Source of the DNA: DAINBT01 sp036732785
Lineage (GTDB): Bacteria; Planctomycetota; Phycisphaerae; Sedimentisphaerales; SM23-30
Direction: 5' to 3'
Assembly: GCA_964537505.1 (NCBI GenBank)
Contig: CAZICK010000111.1
Span: 1 to 11,367 of the forward strand
DNA length: 11,367 nucleotides
Part shown: one piece after another, positions 1 to 7,971 of the stretch
How the letters are laid out: each line of letters starts with the position of its first letter
Numbering within the stretch: position 1 is the stretch's first letter
Translations under genes and position numbers: made by a program
The notes under the pieces: model-generated
Database searches by the model: none
Told to the model about the DNA's origin: nothing
The model's input: the letters and a program-made list of their open reading frames with translations, nothing else

Positions 1-1
1 G

Positions 2-3000
2 GGCATGAATGGCGGCAGCAACGCCCGGGCGCTGGATACCGCCGGCCTTCCGCTGACGACCGATCAGCGGGGCGGTACGCATCTGCGGATTCTGGATGGC
101 ACCGTGGATCTGGGGGCCTATGAGGGACGCCAAGACACCTATTTCGCACTGACGGCGCCGGCCGGTGGAACCGTCCAGGCGGCCTGGGCAACGCCGGTTC
201 TCTGGACGGGGGTTGTGCCTACGACCAGCCAGATCAGCCTGTACTGCGATATTGATGAACTGTTCAACGGTAATGAAGAGTATCTCGTCGCGTCGAATGG
301 CACTGTTGCACGGAACTTGTCTTATACCGATTTGGATGGCGAATTCCCCTGGGCGTCGGTGGCCGTTGACGACGGTTACTATTACATCAGGGCGATTGTC
401 AATGATCCGGTGGGCGGAGGTAGCTGGAATGACCTGACCGCACAATTCGAGTTGGTACATCAGGGAGTACCGACATTGTATGTGGTCGATACGACCGCTG
501 ATGTGGTAGCAGCCGACGGGGTCATTTCGCTGCGGGAGGCTTTGCAGGCGGCGAATACCAACACGGCAGTCGGCGATGCCCCGGCGGGCGATCCAGTGGA
601 AATGGATGTGATCCAGTTTAGCAGTTCGCTGGCGGGGCGAACGCTTACCCTTACCGGACCGTTGAGCATCACGGACCCGGTGAAAATGGAAGGCGTGGGC
701 GTGGGAGCTTCCCGGGTGACTATTAATGCCGCCGGAACGGGTGTTGTCTTCAATGTTGCCAATGAGGTAACGGCCATCATATCCGATATGCGTCTGACCG
801 GCGGTATCGGCAGCAATGGCGGCGCCATCGCGAATGCCGGCAGCCTGACCCTTGAGGATATGGAATTGTATGGCAATGCCGCGACGAATGGCGGCGCAGT
901 AGGCAATGCCGGTGGCACGGTCAGTATCATTTCAAGCTGGATACACAATAATAGTGCCACAAGCAATGGAGGTGGTATTTTCAGCGATCAAGGACGAGTG
1001 GAAATACTTGATTCTACCATTAGCGGCAATACTGCTCTCCGCGGGGGCGGTTTATATGGCGGTTCCGAGAACGAACTCATTGTCAGCAACTCGACTGTTT
1101 CCGGGAATAGCGCCAATGGAACGAATGCTTCCGGCGGTGGAATCTATGGTTCTATTGTCAGTACAACAGAGCTGATAAATACCACGGTGATCTTGAATAC
1201 CGCCAGCGGCAGCTCGGCGACTGGCGGTGGAGCTTTTACCGGCGGAGATACATTTGCTCTGGTCAATACGATCATAGCCGGTAACAACGCGCCAGCTGGT
1301 GTTGACGTCCAAGGGAACTTTGATACTGACAGCGACCATAATGTGATCGGGATAATCAACGGCTCGACCGGTTTGGACGGACCTAACACAGTCTACGGAA
1401 CTACCGGAGCTCCCGTAGATATATTGCTGGATGTTCTGGCGGATAATGGTGGTCCTACGCCGACGCACGCGATCCTGACAGGCAGTCCAGCCATCAATGC
1501 CGGTAGTGATATCGCCACAATTGATCCGGACGGCCAGACGTTGCTCTACGATCAGCGCGGTATCGGCTATAACCGTATTCTTAATGGTCGCGTTGATGCA
1601 GGCGCTTTCGAGTACAATGCCACCCCGGGTGACAACCAACCTCCTGTCATAACTAGCCTGAATCTCTCGGTGAACCCGGTGACCATTGCCGATCCGATGG
1701 TCTTGACTGCCGAAGGTGTCAGCGACGATCACGGAGTGTCGGCTGTGACATTCTATCGTGATGCGAATCGTGACGGAGTAGGTACGCCCGACGAACAACT
1801 GGGGGTGGACATCGATAGCGGCGACGGTTGGAGCTGGACAGGTGTCGTGACGTGGCAGCCGGGGCAATGCCGTTATCTGGCGCAAGTGACCGATGACGGT
1901 TGGCCCATGGGAGTGCTGACCAGTAGCTTCGCAAGTGCGACTGGCACTGTAATGGCTGAGGAACCTCCGATCATTGAGGTTGGCAGTCATGATTTACCTG
2001 CCGGGAAGACCAATCAGCAGGTACAGGTCTTTGTGACCGGCTTGGATAAGGTTACCGGATTCAATCTGTATGCCCAGATTGGGGATGGTGCGGGTGGGGC
2101 TAGCGAGCCCACATTCCAGAGCATTCAGTCTGGCGGTGGCATCTGGGATGCATACCCGTACACGGTCATGGGGGGAGTCATTCCCGCCACACCTCAATTA
2201 GCGCAAGCGTCGGTGACATTCAGCAATACGGGCGACGAGGTGCTAGCCGAGGGATTACTGCTTACACTCGTGATCAATACGACGGGTTTCAGTACCGGTC
2301 AGAGCTTTGCTCTGAAGCTTGGCATCGATGCCCAAGGTGAGGACTCCAATTTCATTCTTTATGGTGGCCATGAAATTTCCCCAACTATCTACCAAGGCCA
2401 GATCAACCTTTATGAATCGACTGTTGTGGGACGCTATGTCTTCTACAATAACTGCTATTTTGATGGTAAAAATCCCGTTGCCAATCCTAGCGACGATGGC
2501 GCCATCGCAACAGACAAGAGTGCTCTCCTGCCAGGTGTTACCGCAACTTTCGCAAACTATACCAGTTATTGGCGAGGCCTTAACGGTATCATGCTTGATA
2601 TAGCTGGGTTGAGTAATCCAGCGGGGCTCTCCCTGGATGACTTTGCTTTTAAGAATGGCAATTCCAATGATCCTGAAAGTTGGTCGATAGCACCCAGTCC
2701 CAGTTCTTTGGTAGTTCGTACCGATTCTGGCACCGGCGGCAGCGACCGGGTGATGCTGATTTGGCCAGACAATACTATTGACAATGAATGGTTGCAGATC
2801 ACGGTGCTGGCAACGGCGGATACCGGTTTAGCGGCCGATGACGTATTCTATTTCGGAAATGCGATTGGTGAGACGGGAAACAGTCTTTCCAATACCTTTG
2901 TGGATGCTACGGACTTTGCGGGCGTACGGGATCATCCCCGTAATTTCCTGAATCCCGCAGCGATCAACTATGCCTATGACATCAATCGCGACAGATTTGT

Positions 3001-4114
3001 CGACGGGACTGATCTGGCGATAGTCCGGGACAATCCTACCAATTTTCTCACGGCATTGAAACTTATCACGGTTCCCGCTGGGGGGCTCGGCCTGCTGGCC
3101 ACCAATTCGGAGTTGATTGAACCGCCCGTCGACATGAACGTGGCTGATGTGGAAACGTCCCCTGAAGTGAGCTCCGAGGCGAGCACCTGCGATTGGAACA
3201 CCGCCCATGATCTGGCAATCGGCGCAGAAGAACCTCATCCGACAGCTGCAGATGATTGGGGAACTGTGGTGACCCATGCTCCAAGCGTTGTTCCGAACGA
3301 CGTGGATGCAAATGAGTGTTTAGTAAACACTGTGCTGATCTCATTGCAGAAGGATAACAACGATCCTGGGACCAAAGCGTTCGACGCCAATGACCAGCTT
3401 CAAGAATTGATTGTGCCAACAAGACAAGAGGAAGATGACTCTCTGAACACCATCCCAACCGACAAGGACGAAATTGAACGGGAATTGATCGCGACTGCCT
3501 TGGCTGACGAGACTACTCGGGAATCAGAGGTCACTTCAAAAAGCCCGATTGAGAAAACTATTGTCGGCTTGGATCACGACTCAAGCTTAATCGGGCAAGA
3601 CTATGGGACAGGCCAGGTAGAGATGTCGCTTGGCACAGAGAAGTTGGACACCTTATGGAGGGATGACCCCGTGGGTGCCGCTGCGACCAGCGGTTCTGTC
3701 GAAATTCAAGATGTACCAGTGGTTGCACTTTATGGACCACCCTGTGTGATCAATCCGGAAGCATCCGTTCTCCTTGATAGGTTTTTGGCGGGAAATGGCG
3801 AGAACTCATCATATGCCTTGGAGGCGGAGTACGCCTGTCAGCCCGACATCCTAATAACGACCGCCAAGCAGAGCCACAAGTCCTTCCAACAGCGGTTCGA
3901 CACGAGAGGGAGTTTGGATATTCTGCAGCATATCGGGATGAAACTGGTCACACTTTCCAGTTTGACGATTAAAGGGTCAGAACCGATATTCACAACCCGA
4001 TTGCTCGACAGAAATGTTCTTGCGGAGGGTGATAATGGAATTATGCCTGAGATGCCATTTCCCTTCAGTGGAATGGCATTCTTGGGTAACTATCCTTTGG
4101 CCAAGGTGAACTGA
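2..4114 (+). CDS. Giant secreted beta-helix protein with CSLREA-like, choice-of-anchor Q and dockerin-like regions (5' partial)
   Basis: The frame is open to the left edge, and the first residues are already the end of a choice-of-anchor Q module (DQRG, then VDLGAYEG). The ATG at 5 is therefore internal and the true start is upstream. Counting from that Met, I see: an Ig-like segment (about 41-155); a CSLREA-like motif with ISLREALQAANT at 174-185; Gly/Asn-rich right-handed beta-helix rungs (about 230-470) closing with DQRG and VDAGAFEY; a second Ig-like segment (about 550-650); a cohesin-like beta-sandwich (656-802); another sandwich; and a dockerin-like pair of Asp-rich EF-hand loops (about 960-1020, including DINRDRFVDGTDLAIVRD). 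A 330-residue tail rich in Asp, Glu, Ser and Thr follows. Such proteins are exported and cell-surface or matrix associated in planctomycetes. The specific ligand is unknown. Family calls are by eye. Confidence 0.9.
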   Translation, partial: GMNGGSNARALDTAGLPLTTDQRGGTHLRILDGTVDLGAYEGRQDTYFALTAPAGGTVQAAWATPVLWTGVVPTTSQISLYCDIDELFNGNEEYLVASNGTVARNLSYTDLDGEFPWASVAVDDGYYYIRAIVNDPVGGGSWNDLTAQFELVHQGVPTLYVVDTTADVVAADGVISLREALQAANTNTAVGDAPAGDPVEMDVIQFSSSLAGRTLTLTGPLSITDPVKMEGVGVGASRVTINAAGTGVVFNVANEVTAIISDMRLTGGIGSNGGAIANAGSLTLEDMELYGNAATNGGAVGNAGGTVSIISSWIHNNSATSNGGGIFSDQGRVEILDSTISGNTALRGGGLYGGSENELIVSNSTVSGNSANGTNASGGGIYGSIVSTTELINTTVILNTASGSSATGGGAFTGGDTFALVNTIIAGNNAPAGVDVQGNFDTDSDHNVIGIINGSTGLDGPNTVYGTTGAPVDILLDVLADNGGPTPTHAILTGSPAINAGSDIATIDPDGQTLLYDQRGIGYNRILNGRVDAGAFEYNATPGDNQPPVITSLNLSVNPVTIADPMVLTAEGVSDDHGVSAVTFYRDANRDGVGTPDEQLGVDIDSGDGWSWTGVVTWQPGQCRYLAQVTDDGWPMGVLTSSFASATGTVMAEEPPIIEVGSHDLPAGKTNQQVQVFVTGLDKVTGFNLYAQIGDGAGGASEPTFQSIQSGGGIWDAYPYTVMGGVIPATPQLAQASVTFSNTGDEVLAEGLLLTLVINTTGFSTGQSFALKLGIDAQGEDSNFILYGGHEISPTIYQGQINLYESTVVGRYVFYNNCYFDGKNPVANPSDDGAIATDKSALLPGVTATFANYTSYWRGLNGIMLDIAGLSNPAGLSLDDFAFKNGNSNDPESWSIAPSPSSLVVRTDSGTGGSDRVMLIWPDNTIDNEWLQITVLATADTGLAADDVFYFGNAIGETGNSLSNTFVDATDFAGVRDHPRNFLNPAAINYAYDINRDRFVDGTDLAIVRDNPTNFLTALKLITVPAGGLGLLATNSELIEPPVDMNVADVETSPEVSSEASTCDWNTAHDLAIGAEEPHPTAADDWGTVVTHAPSVVPNDVDANECLVNTVLISLQKDNNDPGTKAFDANDQLQELIVPTRQEEDDSLNTIPTDKDEIERELIATALADETTRESEVTSKSPIEKTIVGLDHDSSLIGQDYGTGQVEMSLGTEKLDTLWRDDPVGAAATSGSVEIQDVPVVALYGPPCVINPEASVLLDRFLAGNGENSSYALEAEYACQPDILITTAKQSHKSFQQRFDTRGSLDILQHIGMKLVTLSSLTIKGSEPIFTTRLLDRNVLAEGDNGIMPEMPFPFSGMAFLGNYPLAKVN

Positions 4115-4220
4115 GGAAGCCTTGTGGTTAAATACGTATGCGTTTTCAAAAAACTGTTCCGATACTAATTTGGAATGGTCAAAGCCAACGGAGAAATAAC
4201 GGAGTTGTTTATCGACGATA

Positions 4221-4227
4221 GAGGAGG
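4221..4227 (+). promoter_or_regulatory. Strong Shine-Dalgarno site for the 4233 gene
   Basis: GAGGAGG lies 5 bases before the ATG at 4233 and fixes that start. The 118-base gap after the previous stop at 4114 holds no convincing terminator or -35/-10 pair, so the two genes could be co-transcribed. Confidence 0.75.
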
Positions 4228-4232
4228 TTACC

Positions 4233-5195
4233 ATGAGAAACACAGCATTTTCGACATTTGTCTTGAGCTTCATAATATTGGTGCTGGCGAAGCCTCTTAG
4301 AGCTGCCGCGATTATTGATGTAGGTTCACACACTCTACAGGCAAATCAGGCAGGCCAAGCAATTATCCTAATGGTTACAGGTGATGAACTCGTTACCGGT
4401 TTTAACCTGCGGGCACAGATTGGCGATGGATTGGGGCCACAGAGCGAGCCTGTATTTCAGGCAATCAACTATACGGGGGGGATATGGGACGTCCATCCCT
4501 TCACCGTCATGGGAGGGCCTATCGGAGGCGCTGAACAATACGCACAATCGTCACTAGCCTTCAATAATTCAGGCGACAGTGTTATTGCTGATGGTGTTCT
4601 AGCGACACTTATTATTGATACAACTGGGATTGCCGAGGGAACCTATGACTTGAAGCTCAGCAATACCGACATTGGCGATGACAGTACATTTGTGGCCTTG
4701 GGGGGCAGTGAAATAGCCGCTATGATTACAAATGGAACAATCACGATCTCAGGCGCACCCTTGGTGACCTTGATCATGCAGGAACCCAAAACGGATACAG
4801 GCGGTATTTTTGTCGGTAATGCAGGTGTAAGCGAGTTACGTCTCATGTGGAGCGAACCTGTGTCTTTCACGGCAGGCGATGTGACTGTTACGGATGAATT
4901 GGCTTCTTCAATACCGGTTGTGTTAAGTGGGAGTGGAACACCTCTTATGAGCATAACTTTCAGTGTACCTCTGCAGTATAATCGTTATACCGTTACAGTT
5001 CATGATAGTGTCGTTAGTACGGCAACAAGTATGGCTATCGATGGTGACCATAACGGTGCGCACGGCGGCAATGCCGTGTTCCTTCTCGAACATCGTGACA
5101 GACTGGATACCGACGGGGATAACAAGATCAATTTAGTAGACTTCCAACAGCTGGCAATGAAGTGGCTTGAAGAGTTTACACCCCCCGCAAAATGA
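4233..5195 (+). CDS. Secreted cohesin-like protein with C-terminal dockerin-like EF-hand
   Basis: This 320-residue protein starts with a signal peptide: a hydrophobic stretch at about 8-19, with cleavage probably near the AAA at 24-26. Residues 27-174 form a beta-sandwich that is roughly half identical by eye to residues 656-802 of the preceding giant protein, sharing VTGFNL, AQIGDG, GGIWD and TVMGG. Residues about 177-285 look like a bacterial Ig-like domain (TLIMQEP, VSELRLMWSEPVSF, QYNRYTVTV). The end (about 291-314) has one Asp-rich loop, DTDGDNKINLVDF, followed by an amphipathic helix, QQLAMKWLEEF. This is the single dockerin-like repeat common at the ends of planctomycete exported proteins. 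Its role is probably extracellular or surface binding rather than catalysis, as no enzyme motif is visible. It converges on the hsdM operon, whose residual ORF overlaps its 3' end. Confidence 0.88.
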   Translation: MRNTAFSTFVLSFIILVLAKPLRAAAIIDVGSHTLQANQAGQAIILMVTGDELVTGFNLRAQIGDGLGPQSEPVFQAINYTGGIWDVHPFTVMGGPIGGAEQYAQSSLAFNNSGDSVIADGVLATLIIDTTGIAEGTYDLKLSNTDIGDDSTFVALGGSEIAAMITNGTITISGAPLVTLIMQEPKTDTGGIFVGNAGVSELRLMWSEPVSFTAGDVTVTDELASSIPVVLSGSGTPLMSITFSVPLQYNRYTVTVHDSVVSTATSMAIDGDHNGAHGGNAVFLLEHRDRLDTDGDNKINLVDFQQLAMKWLEEFTPPAK

Positions 5196-5306
5196 ACACC
5201 AAACCAAGATGATACTATCGGTCTTGTAGATTCTGTGGGTTGGTAATTGAAGAAGCAACTCCCGCAGTTTAGCCAGTGACTTCTCGTTAATCTGATTTTC
5301 ACTCAT
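5133..5306 (-). pseudogene. 57-codon ORF overlapping the hsdM stop; possible stub of a lost hsd-operon gene
   Basis: An ATG at 5306 overlaps the hsdM TGA as ATGA, the usual arrangement for translationally coupled operon genes. The first 22 residues (MSENQINEKSLAKLRELLLQ, then LP) look like a genuine charged amphipathic helix. After that the composition changes abruptly to Cys- and aromatic-rich sequence, and the ORF runs antisense over the end of the 320-residue gene before stopping. I infer that a normal downstream gene (hsdS or another hsd-operon member) was cut at about 5200-5240 by a rearrangement. It could also be a chance ORF. The product is not recognised. Confidence 0.35.
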
Positions 5307-7327
5307 CCTGTCACCTCCGCGAGCATTTTAACAATATCTTGTTCGAGGGCCTTGATATCAGCTTCAATTTCTTCCAGCGGCCGCGGCGGTGTGTACTGGT
5401 AGAAGTGCCGGTTAAGGGGGATCTCATAGCCGACCTTGGTCTTGGATTCATCAATCCACGCATTGGGCACGTGCGGCAAAACTTCGCGTTTGAAATATTC
5501 GCCAATTTCCTCCTTTAACGGTACATTTTCATAGTCTCTAAGCTCGGTATCTGGCTCAGTGTTGCCTTTGACATCGGTGCATATATCAGCGGTCTCGTCC
5601 CGCTCAGAAAATGTATTTATGATAGCCTTTTTGACAGGTCCGGGCAGTTTGATTTCTGCCGCTTTCATCGCTCCATCAAGGTCTTTCAAAAAAGCCGGAC
5701 GGTTTTTATATACCTTTTGGCTATTGAGCGTAGCCATCGCATCCAATATATCCTGCTGAAGCCGCTGTCCCGCCTCGATCTCCGAATCGTGTATCTTCGT
5801 ACCCTTTTTCCTTTTCGATTTGGCCAGGTTCTCAAACGCCTTCACCTCTTTAAGTGCCTCGATCAGTTCAGGCGTAGCCTGGAACCGCAACCGCAACGGT
5901 CGCTCGACCGTAATCTTGTAATAACCAAAATCGTCATTGTCAAATATCTTGACATATTTGTCCTGGCGGAAATTACCATATAACCGGGTAATCTCCTCGA
6001 TTTGTTTGCGGCTGATCTCGTTGCGATTATTGCCCAGGCTCTTGCGCATCTTCTCAAAGAAATCCACCGCATTGATAAGCTGAATCTTACCTTCTCGTTT
6101 TTTCTCCTTGCGGTTGGTGACAATCCAGACATACGTAAAAATCCCGGTGTTATAGAAAAGCTGATCCGGCATCGCCACAATCGCTTCCAGCCAATCGTGT
6201 TCGATAATCCATCGGCGTATATTGGATTCGCCCGACCCGGCATCCCCGGTGAATAGCGGCGAGCCGTTAAAGACAATTCCGATCCGGCTGCCCCCATCCT
6301 TGACCGGCTTCATCTTGGAGATCATGTGCTGGAGGAACAGAAACGAACCATCGTTGATACGCGGCAACCCCGCTCCGAACCGCCCGGTAAAACCCTGCTG
6401 GTCGTGTTCCTTGCGAACAGCATCTTCTTCCGGCTTCCATTCCACACCAAACGGCGGATTAGCCAGCATATAGTCAAACTTATGGTCCGGCAGCCCATCA
6501 CAGGTCTTGCCATCACCGAAGGAATCGCCGAACTTGATATTTTCCAGGGACTGACTCTTAATCATCATATCCGCCCCGCAGGTGGCGTAGGCAAATTTAT
6601 TGTATTCTTGCCCATACACTTCCAGGCAGGCATCAGGGTTTAACTTCCGCAGATATTCATCAGAAACCGATAGCATCCCGCCCGTTCCACAGGCAGGATC
6701 GTATAGGGTCCGGACAATCCCTTTTTTAGTAAGCGTGTGGCCATCGGGTTCCAGCAGCAAATTGACCATCAGACGAATCACCTCACGCGGGGTGAAGTGA
6801 TCGCCCGCCTCCTCATTGGCCGCCTCATTGAATTTGCGGATGAGTTCCTCGAAGATATAACCCATCTCCGTATTGATGACCTTCTCCGGATGCAGGTCGA
6901 TCTCAGCAAACTTACTCACCACCAAATACAGCCGATTGGCACCATCCAGCTTGGCGATCTGTTCTTCAAAGCCGAAATATTCGATAATCTCACGGGCCTT
7001 AGAAAAAAACCCTTTATATAGCTGGTCAGATTGGCCGCAATGTTGTCGGGATCGCCTTTGAGCTTATTGAAATCCAGACGGCTTGTGTTATGGAACTGAT
7101 GTTTGGCAACGTGGTTGAGGATTGGTTCTACATTCTTAACCGAACCTCCTTTGAGACCAGCCAATTTGGCCAGTACTTTCTCCTTGGTCGGCTCCAGCAC
7201 ACAATCCAGCCGCCTCAGCACCACCATCGGCAGCATTACATCCCGGTACTTGATTCGGCCGGTACGGCCCGCGAAGCAAATCTGCAACATTCCAGATAAA
7301 ACTTACCTTTTCGCCAAAATTGTTCAT
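5303..7327 (-). pseudogene. hsdM: Type I restriction-modification methyltransferase subunit HsdM, two frameshifts
   Basis: HsdM methylates adenine N6 using S-adenosylmethionine, in complex with the specificity subunit HsdS. Translation from ATG 7327 gives the family N-terminus (MNNFGEKVSFIW, ADLLRGPYRPNQ). One extra base near 7249 shifts the frame, and translation would stop at 7136. The next conserved block (YRDVMLPMVVLRRLD to TSYIKGF) is in a second frame down to the T7 run at 7003-7009. From SKAREIIEYFGFEEQIAKLD onward the original frame resumes and runs to the stop at 5303. On the repaired numbering (about 674 residues), the SAM-binding motif DPACGTGG is near 210-217 and the catalytic NPPFG near 290-294. 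The C-terminus ends in a coiled helix (EEIEADIKALEQDIVKML). The long fragment has no ATG near its head (best is TTG at 6925), so it is not an independent gene. Either the gene is inactivated or the assembly has two indel errors. No hsdR or hsdS lies within the window. Confidence 0.9.
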
Positions 7328-7360
7328 TACCCTATCTCACAAAAGTAAATACATTGTAAA

Positions 7361-7373
7361 TTTGCAGACCGCC
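7361..7373 (+). repeat. 13-bp direct repeat, copy 1, in the hsdM leader
   Basis: TTTGCAGACCGCC occurs here and again at 7481-7493, exactly 120 bases apart. The two copies flank the hsdM promoter, with this one downstream of the expected transcription start. Confidence 0.6.
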
Positions 7374-7397
7374 CTTCCTGTCGTACCATGCCGAGCC

Positions 7398-7426
7398 ATT
7401 ATCACCAACAATACCCCACCTGTCAA
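7398..7426 (-). promoter_or_regulatory. Sigma-70-type promoter of hsdM
   Basis: Read on the minus strand, TTGACA (7426-7421) and GATAAT (7403-7398) are separated by exactly 17 bases. That is a perfect -35 box and a 5/6 -10 box. Transcription should begin near 7391, leaving a leader of about 64 bases before ATG 7327. A purine-rich GATAGGG just before the ATG is the likely ribosome site. Confidence 0.75.
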
Positions 7427-7480
7427 GCTATGCCTAACTTTGTGCGTAGGGCTGTCACCAACCCCACGCTCTTGTAGTCC

Positions 7481-7493
7481 TTTGCAGACCGCC
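7481..7493 (+). repeat. 13-bp direct repeat, copy 2, upstream of the hsdM promoter
   Basis: This is the second exact copy of TTTGCAGACCGCC, on the far side of the hsdM -35 box. Both copies are preceded by TTGTA a few bases earlier. Confidence 0.6.
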
Positions 7494-7626
7494 ATCGCCG
7501 GGGTTTCATATTCTCCAGAATATCCTTCTTGCCGCTTCGCTGCCTTTCATAACATACTACGAATTAAGCACTTACACATAGAGTGAAGATTCTGGGTCAT
7601 AGCAAAACCGATATTTCCCTTGTTTT

Positions 7627-7852
7627 CAGCCAATTGATCTGGTATCCTGATAGTTGGCTGGGATATTTTCAGCCAGACAATTGAATAATGAAGTTTCACT
7701 GTACCAGTGGGCGTCTTACGTTAAACCGGAAGTTTATTTGTGAGAAAACGTACATTAGGTCGGTGCCCCGTATTGGGGCACTGTCTGCTTGTGTTTGCGA
7801 TGGGTTCTAGCGGACCTAGTACGAGCACGATGTAGCGGTGCTCCTTTTTTTT
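7627..7852 (+). other. Candidate structured RNA ending in an intrinsic terminator
   Basis: Successive stems are visible. CAGCCAA 7627-7633 pairs with TTGGCTG 7654-7660, with an alternative partner CAGCC at 7670-7674. CACTG 7697-7701 pairs with CAGTG 7705-7709. TACGTT 7717-7722 pairs with AACGTA 7747-7752 and encloses a small AAAC/GTTT hairpin. GTGCCCC 7763-7769 pairs with GGGGCAC 7775-7781. GGTTC pairs with GGACC near 7803-7816. The terminator hairpin follows. No known riboswitch consensus is recognised. It could be a small RNA or a leader controlling the HAF gene; no upstream promoter is convincing. Confidence 0.28.
7823..7852 (+). terminator. Intrinsic terminator 1 (plus strand)
   Basis: GAGCAC (7823-7828) and GTGCTC (7838-7843) form a 6-bp stem with a 9-base loop, followed by one C and eight T (7845-7852). 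No annotated plus-strand gene ends just upstream, so it terminates either an unannotated short RNA or the leader of the HAF gene. Confidence 0.65.
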
Positions 7853-7899
7853 AGCACTTCCGTAGTCGTTCCATTTGGTCTTATTTTGAATAGTCTTAC

Positions 7900-7940
7900 C
7901 CGGCGAGAGAGATGTGTAGTCTTTCTGCGCCGGTTTTTTT
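7900..7940 (+). terminator. Intrinsic terminator 2, just before the HAF gene
   Basis: CCGGCG (7900-7905) pairs with CGCCGG (7928-7933). AGAGAG (7906-7911) pairs with CTTTCT (7921-7926), with one G·T pair and one bulged G. Seven T follow (7934-7940). The element ends 31 bases before the ATG at 7972, which is the position expected of an attenuator. It may instead insulate the HAF gene from upstream transcription. Confidence 0.75.
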
Positions 7941-7971
7941 ATTGCCCTATTGGGCGGAAAGGTGGTGGAAG

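Larger units (their letters stand above)
7328..7971. other. Gene-free 644-base gap between hsdM and the HAF gene
   Basis: I see no credible coding region on either strand. ORFs here lack a ribosome site and recognisable protein sequence. From left to right it holds the hsdM leader and promoter, the 13-bp repeat pair, about 120 bases with nothing evident (7494-7615), a cluster of inverted repeats (7627-7781), and two tandem intrinsic terminators for the plus strand. Confidence 0.65.

Noticed and set aside
1052..1990. 312-residue minus-strand ORF inside the giant protein gene
   Set aside because: The plus strand encodes clear beta-helix repeats and Ig-like sequence throughout. The minus reading is compositionally odd and has no recognisable domain.
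7320..7586. Plus-strand ORF of 88 codons over the hsdM promoter
   Set aside because: It is antisense to the hsdM leader, has no ribosome site, and its Pro/Cys-rich sequence resembles no family I know.
7775..7788. Sigma-54 promoter (GG, ten bases, GC) upstream of the HAF gene
   Set aside because: The spacing fits but the flanking consensus is poor, the site overlaps a hairpin, and two terminators lie between it and the gene.
7912..7971. Upstream ATG 7912 as the start of the HAF protein
   Set aside because: It lies in the loop of terminator 2 and has no ribosome site. The 20 extra residues would precede an otherwise normal signal peptide.
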